Below, one piece after another: positions 32,796 through 41,555 of a stretch of DNA of 64,000 bases; position 1 is the first letter of the stretch; every line of letters begins with the position of its first letter. A program made the position numbers and the translations under genes. Below the pieces are notes generated by a model. The model was not told the DNA's origin. It saw only the letters and a program-made list of their open reading frames with translations, and did not search any database. Source of the DNA: a virus; IMG/VR virus record IMGVR_UViG_3300021520_000002, positions 186,001 through 250,000 of that record; one strand, given 5' to 3'.

Positions 32796-33124
32796 TTTTC
32801 CTCATATTTTAAACTTAATTGTTGTTTTTCAAAATTTATTGTTGTCTTAATCATACCTATTAATCTTCTAGAAGTTTCTTTTATATATGCTCCATCAACA
32901 AAAATTATTTCACTGGTTCCATTTCTAGTTACAGAAACTTCAAGATTACAATTTTCAAAAAGTTCAATAATTTCTCCTTCAACTTCATAAACTTTATAAT
33001 GACCCATCGATTCATTTCCTACTAACCAAGAAATAAGTGGCACATAAATATCCCATTTATTTTTGAGACAAAATAAACCTTTTTGATCAAAGTCACCATA
33101 GTTTCCTTCAACTCTATAAAACAT
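32792..33124 (-). CDS. Hypothetical protein, 110 aa
   Basis: Start set at MFYRVEGNYGDFD (AGGAGATATAAA before the ATG); an upstream extension crosses a terminator. Beta-rich; not recognised. Confidence 0.65.
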   Translation of the reverse strand: MFYRVEGNYGDFDQKGLFCLKNKWDIYVPLISWLVGNESMGHYKVYEVEGEIIELFENCNLEVSVTRNGTSEIIFVDGAYIKETSRRLIGMIKTTINFEKQQLSLKYEEK

Positions 33125-33144
33125 TTTATATCTCCTTTTCTCCT

Positions 33145-33184
33145 CTGATAAAAAGGGACAAAGAACCAAATTCTCTATCCCTTT
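33145..33184 (-). terminator. Intrinsic terminator after the 62 aa gene
   Basis: AAGGGATAGAGAA-tttg-GTTCTTTGTCCCTT (one mismatch) followed by TTTATC on the minus strand. Confidence 0.65.
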
Positions 33185-33189
33185 CAGAT

Positions 33190-33378
33190 TTAACTATTAT
33201 TATTTCTATCAATAACAAATATATATGGTGTACACATACTTTCATCCCAGTTAAGTTGTATACCTTTAACATCTTCTGGATCAAAATTTTCTTCTTTTAA
33301 ACATTCATTAATATTAATTTCTAAATCATTACCAATGTTTGGTGTTCTTTTTGGGAGTAAAATTTTTATTTTTGACAT
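33190..33378 (-). CDS. Hypothetical protein, 62 aa
   Basis: Start set at MSKIKILLPKRTPN, just after the upstream stop. Acidic C-terminal half with WDESMCTPYIFVIDR. Unknown. Confidence 0.55.
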   Translation of the reverse strand: MSKIKILLPKRTPNIGNDLEININECLKEENFDPEDVKGIQLNWDESMCTPYIFVIDRNNNS

Positions 33379-33380
33379 TA

Positions 33381-33620
33381 TTAACTTTCTTCTGTTCCAC
33401 ACATTGTTTTAACAGCAGCTTTCAAAAGAGTAGAAGCTGTTTTAACACCGGAATCAAATCCAGCTGAAAACACCATATCTATCAATTTTGTAAATTTTTC
33501 AGTATTTATAGTGCTTTCATTTCCTGGATCTTCATTACAAATAGTTTCAACTTCTTTTAAATATTTTTCTTGTTCATGTTCTTTAAACTTTTTTATTTCT
33601 GATTCTTTTAACGTAATCAT
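33381..33620 (-). CDS. Hypothetical protein, 79 aa
   Basis: Helical; MITLKESEIKKFKEHEQEKY and VFSAGFDSGVKTASTLL. Unknown. AAGGAGAAATAAA before ATG. Confidence 0.6.
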   Translation of the reverse strand: MITLKESEIKKFKEHEQEKYLKEVETICNEDPGNESTINTEKFTKLIDMVFSAGFDSGVKTASTLLKAAVKTMCGTEES

Positions 33621-33621
33621 T

Positions 33622-34032
33622 TTATTTCTCCTTTTTTTCTCTTTTTGGAACTAAAACTCTTGTTCTATTTTCTAAATATAAATCACATGGATCAATATAA
33701 AATTTGCCGATTAAATAATCTGCATAATTAACAGTTTTTCTTTGTTCATAAATTTTAACACCATCAACTATAGTTCTCCATTCAAAGTAATCAACAACAT
33801 CAATATATTTTAATTGTAATTTCCACATTTTATGGTCTGGTATATGAATTTTATCAAATTTTATTCTAAATCTTTCAAATTCGATATATGGTCCTCTATC
33901 ACCAATCACTATTCTTTCATAACCAACAGCAATTGAATCTGTACCATTTTTTGTATAGAAACTAATAGGAGATGAACTATTTATTGGAATTATAATTCTT
34001 TTTTTATATTCTTCTATTTTATTGTTGTTCAT
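33622..34032 (-). CDS. Hypothetical protein, 136 aa
   Basis: All-beta, Tyr-rich, basic ends. Lies between the beta N-terminal gene unit and the 79 aa gene; overlaps the upstream gene by 14 bases. Confidence 0.6.
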   Translation of the reverse strand: MNNNKIEEYKKRIIIPINSSSPISFYTKNGTDSIAVGYERIVIGDRGPYIEFERFRIKFDKIHIPDHKMWKLQLKYIDVVDYFEWRTIVDGVKIYEQRKTVNYADYLIGKFYIDPCDLYLENRTRVLVPKREKKEK

Positions 34033-34423
34033 ATAACTCTCTTTTAATTCTACGAAATATCATAGTTACATAATCAATTTTCTTTCCTTGCTTCCATAAT
34101 CTAGTTTGTCCAGCAGCAAGAACTCCACATTCATATCTATCATAATGATATACTTCTCCTGTTGGATTACGACCTTCAATTAAAATACAATATAAAATTC
34201 TATTTGTTTTTCTATTTCTTTTTTCAAATATATAAACATCAGACCATGAAATATTATAGAAATGTGATAACTTATGTAAATTGTTAAGAGTTTTTTGATT
34301 TGCATAATAATATTCATAATCAAGAAATGGTAACTTAAAACAGTATCCAGATCTTTTTAGTCTACCATATTTATATTCAACATATTCGAATAATTTATCT
34401 TGGTATATTGATTTAGTACTCAT
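34019..34423 (-). CDS. Hypothetical protein, 134 aa
   Basis: Tyr/Arg-rich; VYHYDRYECGVLAAGQTRLW near the middle. Shares one base with the polymerase beta N-terminal gene, so co-expressed with it. Unknown. Confidence 0.6.
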   Translation of the reverse strand: MSTKSIYQDKLFEYVEYKYGRLKRSGYCFKLPFLDYEYYYANQKTLNNLHKLSHFYNISWSDVYIFEKRNRKTNRILYCILIEGRNPTGEVYHYDRYECGVLAAGQTRLWKQGKKIDYVTMIFRRIKRELYEQQ

Positions 34424-35592
34424 TATACTCCTATAAATTGTCCGAAATGATCAACTTTTGTAGTAGGTACAACAAATACTGTTTCACCTGGATTCTGATT
34501 ACTAATTGATATCGGACAGATTCTCTGAAAATGGGTTTCATGTAAATTAGCTATAATACTTGGAGCATTTTCACTTCCAGGATTCATCATATTAACTTTA
34601 TGTTGAAGCATTCCTGAATACGCATTTACACTATCATAAATAAATTTATTGTGTAAGTTTGTTTGAAAATGTTTTGTTATTTCCATAAGATCCATTGCTA
34701 TCTCATCAACTTTATATCCTTTAGCTGTCATTATTGCATAATGACCAATACGCTTAAATAATGGTTGTAATAAAGCTTCTAAAAATATTAATCTTTTATA
34801 TTTTAAATCAATAAATGTTTCTTCAGTAGTTACAGAACATAATTCTGCCGCTATCTCTAAAACTTTTACTATTGTTAATTCTTCTTCTTTAACATTATAA
34901 CAATTTTGATAAAGTAGTTTTGTATATCCATCAAAGAATAATTTTTTCATATGATTTAAAATATCATTTCTAATTGGTTCACAACCAAACATTTTATGAA
35001 AATAATTTAACACATCTTGTTCTGTTGTTGTTGTATTATTAATTGGAATATTTAATCTAGTAGATAAGATTTGTTTTATTTGTAATAAATTCAAATCAGA
35101 ATCTGGAAGAATAACATTCAAAAAATGTGCTGCTGGAATATTTATGCCGATAAATGTAACAAGTTTATCATACATTGATATTGAATTGAATAAACTTGTA
35201 AGTTTAATTGATTTCTTTTTAATTACTATGGGTTTATCAATAATATATAATGTTGGTACATAATAGTTTCCATTTAATATAAAGAAACAGTCATTTAATA
35301 AAGTTGGTAAAATTAATCTAAACATTATTTTAACATCATTGGTATCTTTAACTTTTGTATAAACAACAACTTTAGTATAATGACTATCATTAATTCCCAT
35401 ATACTCTGGTATTTTCATTATGTTTATCATATGTAGTTGTAAGTAATTATTATTTTGAGCGGACAAATATTCAATACAAAGATTTATAAAATATTTAATC
35501 ATAGCATCATCATATTGAATTCTCCTAAAATCTCCAATTACAATTTCAAGAGGATTACTTTGTAATTCTTGTTTTTCAGGTAATAGATTCAT
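34423..35592 (-). CDS. RNA polymerase beta subunit, N-terminal half (set 2), 389 aa
   Basis: The C-terminal region NLHETHFQRICPISISNQNPG, then VVPTTKVDHFGQFIGV matches the bacterial beta fork segment (HxTHxGRICPIETPEGPNIG...VNxYGFI). The N-terminal lobe (LILPTLLNDCFFILNGNYYVP resembles FFLINGxERVIV) is present but diverged. With the gene at 36157-38127 it makes a full beta equivalent, split as in phiKZ/AR9-type phage polymerases. AAAGGAGGAAA before the start. Confidence 0.82.
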   Translation of the reverse strand: MNLLPEKQELQSNPLEIVIGDFRRIQYDDAMIKYFINLCIEYLSAQNNNYLQLHMINIMKIPEYMGINDSHYTKVVVYTKVKDTNDVKIMFRLILPTLLNDCFFILNGNYYVPTLYIIDKPIVIKKKSIKLTSLFNSISMYDKLVTFIGINIPAAHFLNVILPDSDLNLLQIKQILSTRLNIPINNTTTTEQDVLNYFHKMFGCEPIRNDILNHMKKLFFDGYTKLLYQNCYNVKEEELTIVKVLEIAAELCSVTTEETFIDLKYKRLIFLEALLQPLFKRIGHYAIMTAKGYKVDEIAMDLMEITKHFQTNLHNKFIYDSVNAYSGMLQHKVNMMNPGSENAPSIIANLHETHFQRICPISISNQNPGETVFVVPTTKVDHFGQFIGV

Positions 35593-35601
35593 TTTCCTCC
35601 T

Positions 35602-35808
35602 TTACAGATGAACTGTATAAGTTTCCATTGGAAACTCAACTTCAACTAAATATTTGTGTTTTAAACAATATATTCTAGGTCTACCTCTTCCACTCCAATA
35701 CATATATACTTTATGTATAGCTCCACATGTTGGACAAATACATTCAACCAAGGGTTCATGCACTTTACAATGTTTTATTACTCTTGGTGGATTATTTAAA
35801 TGGCGCAT
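35602..35808 (-). CDS. Small zinc-ribbon protein, 68 aa
   Basis: CKVHEPLVECICPTCGAIH and RPRIYCLKHK supply a Cys4/Cys3His site. Between the two beta genes. Unknown role; weak binding site, possibly coupled to the upstream stop. Confidence 0.65.
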   Translation of the reverse strand: MRHLNNPPRVIKHCKVHEPLVECICPTCGAIHKVYMYWSGRGRPRIYCLKHKYLVEVEFPMETYTVHL

Positions 35809-36104
35809 ATTCTAGTCTCATTTTTAATTTTTTCCAATATAATTAAATCACTAGGTTCAAAATTAAATTCTTTTTGAATGTGTCCACCTTTAAAATGTCT
35901 TGGTTCATCAAATTTAACCATTATTCCAAGATATCTTCCAGAATTTTTAATTATAATTCCTGTTTCTGTTCCATCGAAAAAATTCATATCTTGACCTAAA
36001 GTAATTATTTGAACCTTTGTTCCAACTGGAAACATTTTAAAAGTATTATTATTTGTATTGTGTATTTCTTTCTGTTTTCTTATCATGTCAGCAACACTCG
36101 GCAT
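35796..36104 (-). CDS. Hypothetical protein, 102 aa
   Basis: Contains an SH3-like beta pattern (VGTKVQIITLG, TGIIIKNSGRYLGIMVKFD) typical of small KOW/Tudor-like barrels. In the polymerase cluster, so a transcription accessory role is possible but unproven. Confidence 0.6.
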   Translation of the reverse strand: MPSVADMIRKQKEIHNTNNNTFKMFPVGTKVQIITLGQDMNFFDGTETGIIIKNSGRYLGIMVKFDEPRHFKGGHIQKEFNFEPSDLIILEKIKNETRICAI

Positions 36105-36117
36105 AGTTACTCCTTAT

Positions 36118-36155
36118 GATATCGGCAAGATCTATTGCTAAATCTTGCCGATATT
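36118..36155. repeat. GCCGAT palindrome, copy 3
   Basis: ATATCGGCAAGAT...ATCTTGCCGATAT, two bases after the stop of the beta C-terminal gene. Confidence 0.8.
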
Positions 36156-36156
36156 A

Positions 36157-38127
36157 TTATTCTTTCAGAAATTGTAATTGAACATCTACCACTTCTTTTG
36201 TTCTACTTTTAACGGCGCGATCTTCTGGAAGATGATATTCTCCAGATGTTATGAGTTGTTTTATCAAATCTGGTTTACCTTCTTTCCAATCACTCTTAAC
36301 GGATAAAAATTCTTTAATTGCCTGATCTGTGCCGTTAGTTATCATACTTTCAATTTCCATTTGACCAATTTTAGAACCACCACCCTTTGATCTACCTTTT
36401 AATGGTTGTTGGGTAATAGCTTTAACAGTTCCAAGATCTCTTGCATTCATAATTTTTGAAGCTATTTTATATAATTTTTGAATATACATTGGAGCACAAA
36501 ATATATTCTTTAAAGTAAAATCTTCATTTAATAATCCAATATCTAATTTAAGATTCTGTTTCATATATTTAATAAGTTGTTTCTTTAATAAAACATTTTC
36601 TCTATAAGGTATTGATGTTTTTAATAAATCTTTTATATTTATCTCTGCAAAACATGGGGCTTCAACAAATAAATTAGATTCAGTAACATTATTAATAAAA
36701 TTATGTTTAAATATATCATCAGTTTCAAGATTCTTTATAATATCATTTTCAATTTTATTATAATAATCTTTATCTATATGTCTAATAACTGAATCATTTA
36801 ACCACTTAATTAATTCAGTTGTTTTTTCCGGAGTTTCTCTAATATGTTTATCACAATACATTACAGATTTACCAACAATTCCTTCTAGAATTTGACCTAG
36901 ATTCATTCTTGAGAAAACTGCAAAAGGATTGAAAATTAAATCCAATGGAATGTTTGAATCAACGGCAATAGGTCTTAAATCATCAGGAAGAATTAAACTA
37001 ACTACACCTTTGTTTGCATATCTATTTGCTAATTTATCACCATAATAAGTTGATTCTTGTTTTGAAATTTCTATTTCCATAATATAACAAACTTCATCTA
37101 ATTTGATATTTCCTCTTGAACCTTTCTTTTGAGAAAATCTATAATACTTATCCAATATATGTGTTGCATAATCACCTACTGTTTTTCTAGCAAGATCTTG
37201 CACAACATCTACTATGAATAAAGCATATTTTTTATAAAGACCTTTTATTATATTATGAAGATTAGTATCTATAAGATTTATTTCTCTATCTGGTTTTAAT
37301 CTATGTATTCTTATTCCAGTTACTGTACCATTTTCAACTTTAGATTTTATCTTATTGGTTGAAAATTTAGTACCTTCAAGACTATTTAATGTTAATAAAT
37401 GTGAAATAGACATCGTTTTAAGTGCTTGTTGAACTTTATTTTTGGTTGCCTGAGCATTACCAATATAACTATCTGCTCCTTTAGGTATTAATAAACTACA
37501 AACTGCATCGTCTTTAATTTTTTGGCCGATATTTGGAAAATACGTAAAAGAATTTGGAATATGATCATACATTGTTTTCATTAATGTATATTCATAGATT
37601 GGAATATAAATTTTATCAGTAAATACTGCTTTAGCTTTATCGGCAAAAGATTCAGAAATAACTATTGAATCTTCATGGTTAAAACCAAAAAATAACATAA
37701 ATCCTGTAAATGTATTATAACCATATGAAGGTACACCATTTTTAAAACAATCATATGAAGCTATAATATCTCCTTTCTTAAATTTATCTCCTTCATCCAA
37801 ACTATATCTTAATGTTGTTCCATAAATACTATACACTCTTTTAACTGCTGGAGTATGTATTTCTTCAAGTCTATCTAAATTATCATATTTAACAATTAAT
37901 AAATCATTATTATTGTTTTTATATTTTACTGAACCATCATCTTTAGCAATATTAATTCCTAAAATAGAATTATCTCTAACATGTCTGTAATCAGAACCCA
38001 CAACATATGGAATATCTGTATTAGGACTTGTTAAAGCTTGTTGTACCTGTTTAGATATCATACTTGCTCTTGTTGCGTCTGTTGAAGATAAAAATGGTAT
38101 ACTATTTAGATTAATACTTGTGATCAT
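36157..38127 (-). CDS. RNA polymerase beta subunit, C-terminal half (set 2), 656 aa
   Basis: GFNHEDSIVISES (148-160) matches GYNFEDSI; YYGDKLANRYANKGVVS (361-377) is the GDKxAxRHGNKGVVS motif with the catalytic-site lysines; LDLIFNPFAVFSRMNLGQIL (395-414) is the NPLGVPSRMNIGQIL motif; and GRSKGGGSKIGQMEIESM near 585 is the C-terminal GGQRFGEMEVWAL region that contacts beta'. Transcribes phage genes together with the split beta' at 51-55 kb. It has its own promoter at about 38171-38200. Confidence 0.93.
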   Translation of the reverse strand: MITSINLNSIPFLSSTDATRASMISKQVQQALTSPNTDIPYVVGSDYRHVRDNSILGINIAKDDGSVKYKNNNNDLLIVKYDNLDRLEEIHTPAVKRVYSIYGTTLRYSLDEGDKFKKGDIIASYDCFKNGVPSYGYNTFTGFMLFFGFNHEDSIVISESFADKAKAVFTDKIYIPIYEYTLMKTMYDHIPNSFTYFPNIGQKIKDDAVCSLLIPKGADSYIGNAQATKNKVQQALKTMSISHLLTLNSLEGTKFSTNKIKSKVENGTVTGIRIHRLKPDREINLIDTNLHNIIKGLYKKYALFIVDVVQDLARKTVGDYATHILDKYYRFSQKKGSRGNIKLDEVCYIMEIEISKQESTYYGDKLANRYANKGVVSLILPDDLRPIAVDSNIPLDLIFNPFAVFSRMNLGQILEGIVGKSVMYCDKHIRETPEKTTELIKWLNDSVIRHIDKDYYNKIENDIIKNLETDDIFKHNFINNVTESNLFVEAPCFAEINIKDLLKTSIPYRENVLLKKQLIKYMKQNLKLDIGLLNEDFTLKNIFCAPMYIQKLYKIASKIMNARDLGTVKAITQQPLKGRSKGGGSKIGQMEIESMITNGTDQAIKEFLSVKSDWKEGKPDLIKQLITSGEYHLPEDRAVKSRTKEVVDVQLQFLKE

Positions 38128-38170
38128 ATTTTACGCCTCCTCTTATATTTTGAATAAAAAATTTTATTAC

Positions 38171-38203
38171 CATATTATTTCTATATGAATAAGTTAAAAA
38201 TTC
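38171..38203 (-). promoter_or_regulatory. Phage promoter for the polymerase beta C-terminal gene
   Basis: TTTTAA, 8 bases, TATAGAAATAATATGG on the minus strand: two-box match. Confidence 0.8.
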
Positions 38204-38206
38204 AAT

Positions 38207-38647
38207 TCAATTTATAAGAGATTTTTTAATTTCTGGAATCTGAAAAGCATCTCCTGGAATCTGAAAAACAAATTCAGCATTTGATTTTTCTTTTGGTTGC
38301 CAAAACAATACAATCTTTTTCTCTTTTTCTTCTTCCACCCAAAATGAAAACTGATTAACATATTTAGCTGGTGACATCATAACCATCATAGGCATTACAG
38401 TATTGAATGTGTTACTTATAAATTCAAATAATTTTTCATGAATAGACATAATACATTCAGCTGAGAATGTAATATCATCTAAATCAAGTTCATGGATTTT
38501 ATCAACATCAGCATGAATAATCTTACTTAGATGATTTTTGGTTTCTTCTACCTTTTTTTCATAATCTAAATTATAACTAAACATATTAGTTTTCCCCAAT
38601 AGTTTTTTAGTTCTATTTTTTACTCGATTTTTTAAAGATTGTATCAT
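38207..38647 (-). CDS. Hypothetical protein, 146 aa
   Basis: Basic N-terminus (SLKNRVKNRTKKLLGKTN), helical middle, beta C-terminus with FWVEEEKEKKIVLFWQPKEK. Overlaps the phosphoribosyltransferase stop by four bases. Unknown. Confidence 0.65.
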   Translation of the reverse strand: MIQSLKNRVKNRTKKLLGKTNMFSYNLDYEKKVEETKNHLSKIIHADVDKIHELDLDDITFSAECIMSIHEKLFEFISNTFNTVMPMMVMMSPAKYVNQFSFWVEEEKEKKIVLFWQPKEKSNAEFVFQIPGDAFQIPEIKKSLIN

Positions 38648-39078
38648 CCCACCTCCCTGTTTGGTTCTTCATCAGGTTTTTCAAATGGATAAACAATCCA
38701 TCTATCATTAGGACATTCTTCAACATAATATGTTGGTTTTACAATAGATCTTGGTTTATAATGAATTGTTGCAACATCAAATTGTTGTATAAAAGAATCA
38801 AGAGTGACACCAGTGTCCGATAAATCATCTACTATTAATATATCATTAATTATTTCTCTATCATTTGTTCTTAAATATACAGTATATCTGACTGCAAAAT
38901 CATGTTTATCTAAAATTTCAAGTTCTAAATAATGACTTAAATAAACTCCAACAATTAAGCCACCTCTTGGAATTGCATAAATATATTCATATTTACCTTT
39001 TGGAATTTTATTAGCTAATATTATAATACTATCATGAAACTCTTGTGGTGTTACAAAGTATTTGTTCCATTCACTCAT
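38644..39078 (-). CDS. Phosphoribosyltransferase-like protein, 144 aa
   Basis: ILIVDDLSDTGVTLDSF (about 95-111) is the PRPP-binding loop of type I phosphoribosyltransferases; YAIPRGGLIVGVYLSHYL is the first conserved segment. Probably a purine or xanthine-type salvage PRTase; alternatively a regulator, as the catalytic hood is short. Start after AATGGAGAAATAA. Confidence 0.8.
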   Translation of the reverse strand: MSEWNKYFVTPQEFHDSIIILANKIPKGKYEYIYAIPRGGLIVGVYLSHYLELEILDKHDFAVRYTVYLRTNDREIINDILIVDDLSDTGVTLDSFIQQFDVATIHYKPRSIVKPTYYVEECPNDRWIVYPFEKPDEEPNREVG

Positions 39079-39089
39079 TTATTTCTCCA

Positions 39090-39233
39090 TTATTTAATTT
39101 TTTGTTCAAAAAACATTTCAAGAATAGTAAGAGTTAATACCATTAGGTCATTTTCATTAGCTATTATTGGAAATAAAGATTCTTCCTTATAAGCTGTGAT
39201 TGGTGATATTTTGAATATTTTTTGATGAATCAT
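39090..39233 (-). CDS. Hypothetical protein, 47 aa
   Basis: ATG at 39233 with AAGGAGATACTAA upstream; MIHQKIFKISPITAYKEES. Coupled (ATGA) to the stop of the 65 aa gene. Confidence 0.6.
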   Translation of the reverse strand: MIHQKIFKISPITAYKEESLFPIIANENDLMVLTLTILEMFFEQKIK

Positions 39234-39427
39234 TTAGTATCTCCTTCCCAGTTCAAAGCATCATATTTGCCGATAAACACATTCCATGTAATTTTTAATG
39301 TTCTCCACCAATGATTTAATCCATAATATGGTAAAGGCCTTGCTGGTATCCATCTTCCATCTTTAACTTCTTGATCTGTAGACCATTGTTTTATTTCAAC
39401 TGCGGAATATGTATTTGGGTGTCTCAT
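39230..39427 (-). CDS. Small Trp-rich protein, 65 aa
   Basis: WIPARPLPYYGLNHWWRTLK and WNVFIGKYDALNW; six or more Trp. Unknown. AAGGAGAACAAGA before ATG. Confidence 0.6.
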   Translation of the reverse strand: MRHPNTYSAVEIKQWSTDQEVKDGRWIPARPLPYYGLNHWWRTLKITWNVFIGKYDALNWEGDTK

Positions 39428-39438
39428 TCTTGTTCTCC

Positions 39439-39591
39439 TTAATATTTCTCTTTATAAACTATAAACATTAAAATATAATCTTCTTGATTTAAAAATTTAA
39501 CATCTATAACATCTAATTTTTTTAACCATGGATTAATATCTAATTCTTGACCATTAATTTCAAGTCTAACTGTTTTTAGTTGTACTATCAT
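39439..39591 (-). CDS. Hypothetical protein, 50 aa
   Basis: MIVQLKTVRLEINGQELDIN with a beta-rich remainder; starts inside the end of the 61 aa gene. Binding site GGGA is modest. Unknown. Confidence 0.5.
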   Translation of the reverse strand: MIVQLKTVRLEINGQELDINPWLKKLDVIDVKFLNQEDYILMFIVYKEKY

Positions 39592-39751
39592 TTTTTTCCC
39601 ATCTTTTTAAACAGTCTATTACAGTAAGTTCTGGGACAATAACGTTTGAATATGATCCATTTGTAGCACTAACTGCAACTCTAATTGTTGCCCATTTAGC
39701 TATTCCTTTTGGTAATTTCCAAGCAATCCATTTTTGAATTTTATCTTTCAT
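39566..39751 (-). CDS. Hypothetical protein, 61 aa
   Basis: MKDKIQKWIAWKLPKGIAKW then an Ala/Val strand; basic amphipathic start. AAAGGAGAAATAAT before ATG. Overlaps neighbours slightly. Unknown. Confidence 0.6.
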   Translation of the reverse strand: MKDKIQKWIAWKLPKGIAKWATIRVAVSATNGSYSNVIVPELTVIDCLKRWEKNDSTTKNS

Positions 39752-40050
39752 ATTATTTCTCCTTTTTTAACTTCTATTGACATAAGACCAGCTTCTTGTA
39801 ATATCTTTTTGCATTTTGGAATTACCATAATTTTTTGAAGAGCATTTGCAATATTTTCAAGATTTGTTTTATTATCTAAATTAAAAGTCATTGTACTTCC
39901 ATCTTTAGCATAAAAAATTATATTACGTGGAATAGCACCACCTATTCTAAGAATTTCACAGCATGATTCTTTTTTTGCTAAATCAATACCGATAGGTGTA
40001 TATTTTTCAATCATTTCATCAAAGCCATCTTTTTCAGTTTCTTTTTCCAT
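39748..40050 (-). CDS. Hypothetical protein, 100 aa
   Basis: Start placed at MEKETEKDGFDEM (AAAGGAAAAAAT before the ATG) rather than an extension into the palindrome. Contains MTFNLDNKTNLENIANALQK. Unknown. Confidence 0.6.
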   Translation of the reverse strand: MEKETEKDGFDEMIEKYTPIGIDLAKKESCCEILRIGGAIPRNIIFYAKDGSTMTFNLDNKTNLENIANALQKIMVIPKCKKILQEAGLMSIEVKKGEII

Positions 40051-40072
40051 ATTTTTTCCTTTAAATAAAAAT

Positions 40073-40109
40073 TTTATCGGCAAGATCTATTTCTAGATCC
40101 TGCCGATTT
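40073..40109. repeat. GCCGAT palindrome, copy 4
   Basis: ATCGGCAAGATCT...AGATCCTGCCGAT (one base changed) after the stop of the 277 aa gene; followed by AAATTTTTATTT on the minus strand. Confidence 0.8.
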
Positions 40110-40111
40110 TC

Positions 40112-40945
40112 TTAGTCCAGAAAGGCAACAGCTCTGGAAGCTTTCGCTTCCTGTTCTCTGTTCAAACGAACAGAGTACCATCCTTTCAAATTGATTGTCT
40201 TATGATCACTATGGCGAATATAGCCACGAACATAAACCTGTGCATCCCGAGTCATCTGTCTCCATCCTAGTTTATCCTTATCTGAACTATATTGATCATG
40301 AAACTCTTTCAGAGTAAGACCATTAGGAGCATAACTTCTATGAACCATCACAGTTGTTCCACCAGTGCGATACAACTCCTCACAGATATGAGGTTTTGCA
40401 CCTCTTCTTCCGTTGGTAATCGGCTCATTTTTGTGAATAAGTTTCGGATTTGGATCAATATTAGCCTTGGTGAAAAACCATTCACCCTGTCTAATATAGA
40501 CCTCATTTTTGCGCCGAGTTCCAGCATGTTCCAGATGTTTTTTCTTCAGAGTTCCTTTCTGAGCATTAACTACAGACTCAGGTTTAAGTGCTTCCATAGC
40601 ATCAAGAACATTTTTCGCTCCAGCTGCTTCCGGTACAGCACAAGTAAACCACTGTCTCTCATCATGTCCGCAGAGAAATTTGGAAACGGTTTCTTTTCCA
40701 ACTTTTCCTTGTTTCAGCATAAGGAGCAAATGACGTTCTGCCACTTTTGCATCGATCACAGCTACTTCGAAAGGAGTATTAGTTTGACGTTCGGAAATAG
40801 CAAAAAATTCTCCTTTTCGATCTTTTAACACATCAATACTGATTGCGAGATTTGGAGGCATTCCATCACGAAAACGTGTTGTTTCTACAAATTTAACTCT
40901 CGCGCCGATCTCTTCGAATTTTGTCTTTATTAATTCTACGTTCAT
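40112..40945 (-). CDS. Conserved-looking protein of unknown function, 277 aa, higher G+C
   Basis: Start placed at MNVELIKTKFEEIG after AGGAGGAATA. FLCGHDERQWFTCAVPE (about 94-110) and ALKPESV form a distinctive conserved-looking segment, with VYIRQGEWFFTKA and a basic Arg-rich region later. Codon use contrasts with neighbours (many GCC, CGT, CTG, AAC), indicating recent acquisition or different selection. I recall the HDERxWF pattern from uncharacterised bacterial proteins but cannot name a family. Own promoter at about 40990-41017. Confidence 0.75.
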   Translation of the reverse strand: MNVELIKTKFEEIGARVKFVETTRFRDGMPPNLAISIDVLKDRKGEFFAISERQTNTPFEVAVIDAKVAERHLLLMLKQGKVGKETVSKFLCGHDERQWFTCAVPEAAGAKNVLDAMEALKPESVVNAQKGTLKKKHLEHAGTRRKNEVYIRQGEWFFTKANIDPNPKLIHKNEPITNGRRGAKPHICEELYRTGGTTVMVHRSYAPNGLTLKEFHDQYSSDKDKLGWRQMTRDAQVYVRGYIRHSDHKTINLKGWYSVRLNREQEAKASRAVAFLD

Positions 40946-40987
40946 TATTCCTCCTAAAAGAAATTGTAGATTTTTCATTCTACATAA

Positions 40988-41020
40988 GTATTATTTCTAT
41001 ATAAAGAGTTTGAATATGAA
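40988..41020 (-). promoter_or_regulatory. Phage promoter for the 277 aa gene
   Basis: ATTCAA, 8 bases, TATAGAAATAATACT on the minus strand: full two-box match. Confidence 0.85.
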
Positions 41021-41021
41021 A

Positions 41022-41180
41022 TTATTTTTTTGGGGTTTTTATTAATTTAGTTAAATATGTATCTTGACAGTCATCACATCTAATATAAGGTTTTTCAATT
41101 TCTTTTCCACAACGACATTTATTAGTTTGTGATTCTTTTTGATCTCCAAAAACTGTGTCATAATTTACATTATTATCCAT
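41022..41180 (-). CDS. Small zinc-ribbon protein, 52 aa
   Basis: MDNNVNYDTVFGDQ, then CRCGKEIEKPYIRCDDC (C-x-C...CxxC) and a Lys-rich tail. ATG at 41180 preceded by GGGAGATCATTTAA. Confidence 0.6.
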   Translation of the reverse strand: MDNNVNYDTVFGDQKESQTNKCRCGKEIEKPYIRCDDCQDTYLTKLIKTPKK

Positions 41181-41378
41181 TTAAATGATCTCCCTTAATG
41201 GTTGGAAAACTTTTATCAATCTATAAAAATCACTTTTTCTAATTCTTACTTTTTTACCTTCTGTAGAAAATATTATATAATCTTCATCAAGATCTTCATA
41301 AATTTCCATCACTCCATAATCATATTCTTCAAATTGACTTTCTATTTGTTTTTCTATATCTATGGTAATTTTTATCAT
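41181..41378 (-). CDS. Hypothetical protein, 65 aa
   Basis: Acidic N-terminal half, basic strand VRIRKSDFYRLIK. AAAGGAGAAAT before ATG; coupled to the 55 aa gene. Unknown. Confidence 0.6.
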   Translation of the reverse strand: MIKITIDIEKQIESQFEEYDYGVMEIYEDLDEDYIIFSTEGKKVRIRKSDFYRLIKVFQPLREII

Positions 41379-41542
41379 ATTTCTCCTTTTTCTTTTTCAT
41401 TATATTTACAACATGTAGAATCTTCACCTGATTGATAATGTCCATCAAATATACATTTTTCATTATCATCTAATTTACAAAGAACTTTTCCACATTTTTC
41501 ACATATCATTTTTCTCTGACAGATATTACAATCTTTATTCAT
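41375..41542 (-). CDS. Small Cys-rich zinc protein, 55 aa
   Basis: Start placed at MNKDCNICQRKMICEKCGK (AGGAAGGTAATAAC). CNIC, CEKCG, C, CC: at least eight Cys, probably two zinc sites. Confidence 0.65.
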   Translation of the reverse strand: MNKDCNICQRKMICEKCGKVLCKLDDNEKCIFDGHYQSGEDSTCCKYNEKEKGEI

Positions 41543-41555
41543 GTTATTACCTTCC

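Noticed and set aside
40292-40828. Long plus-strand ORF opposite the 277 aa gene
   Set aside because: Antisense shadow caused by the higher G+C of that gene; no binding site or promoter.
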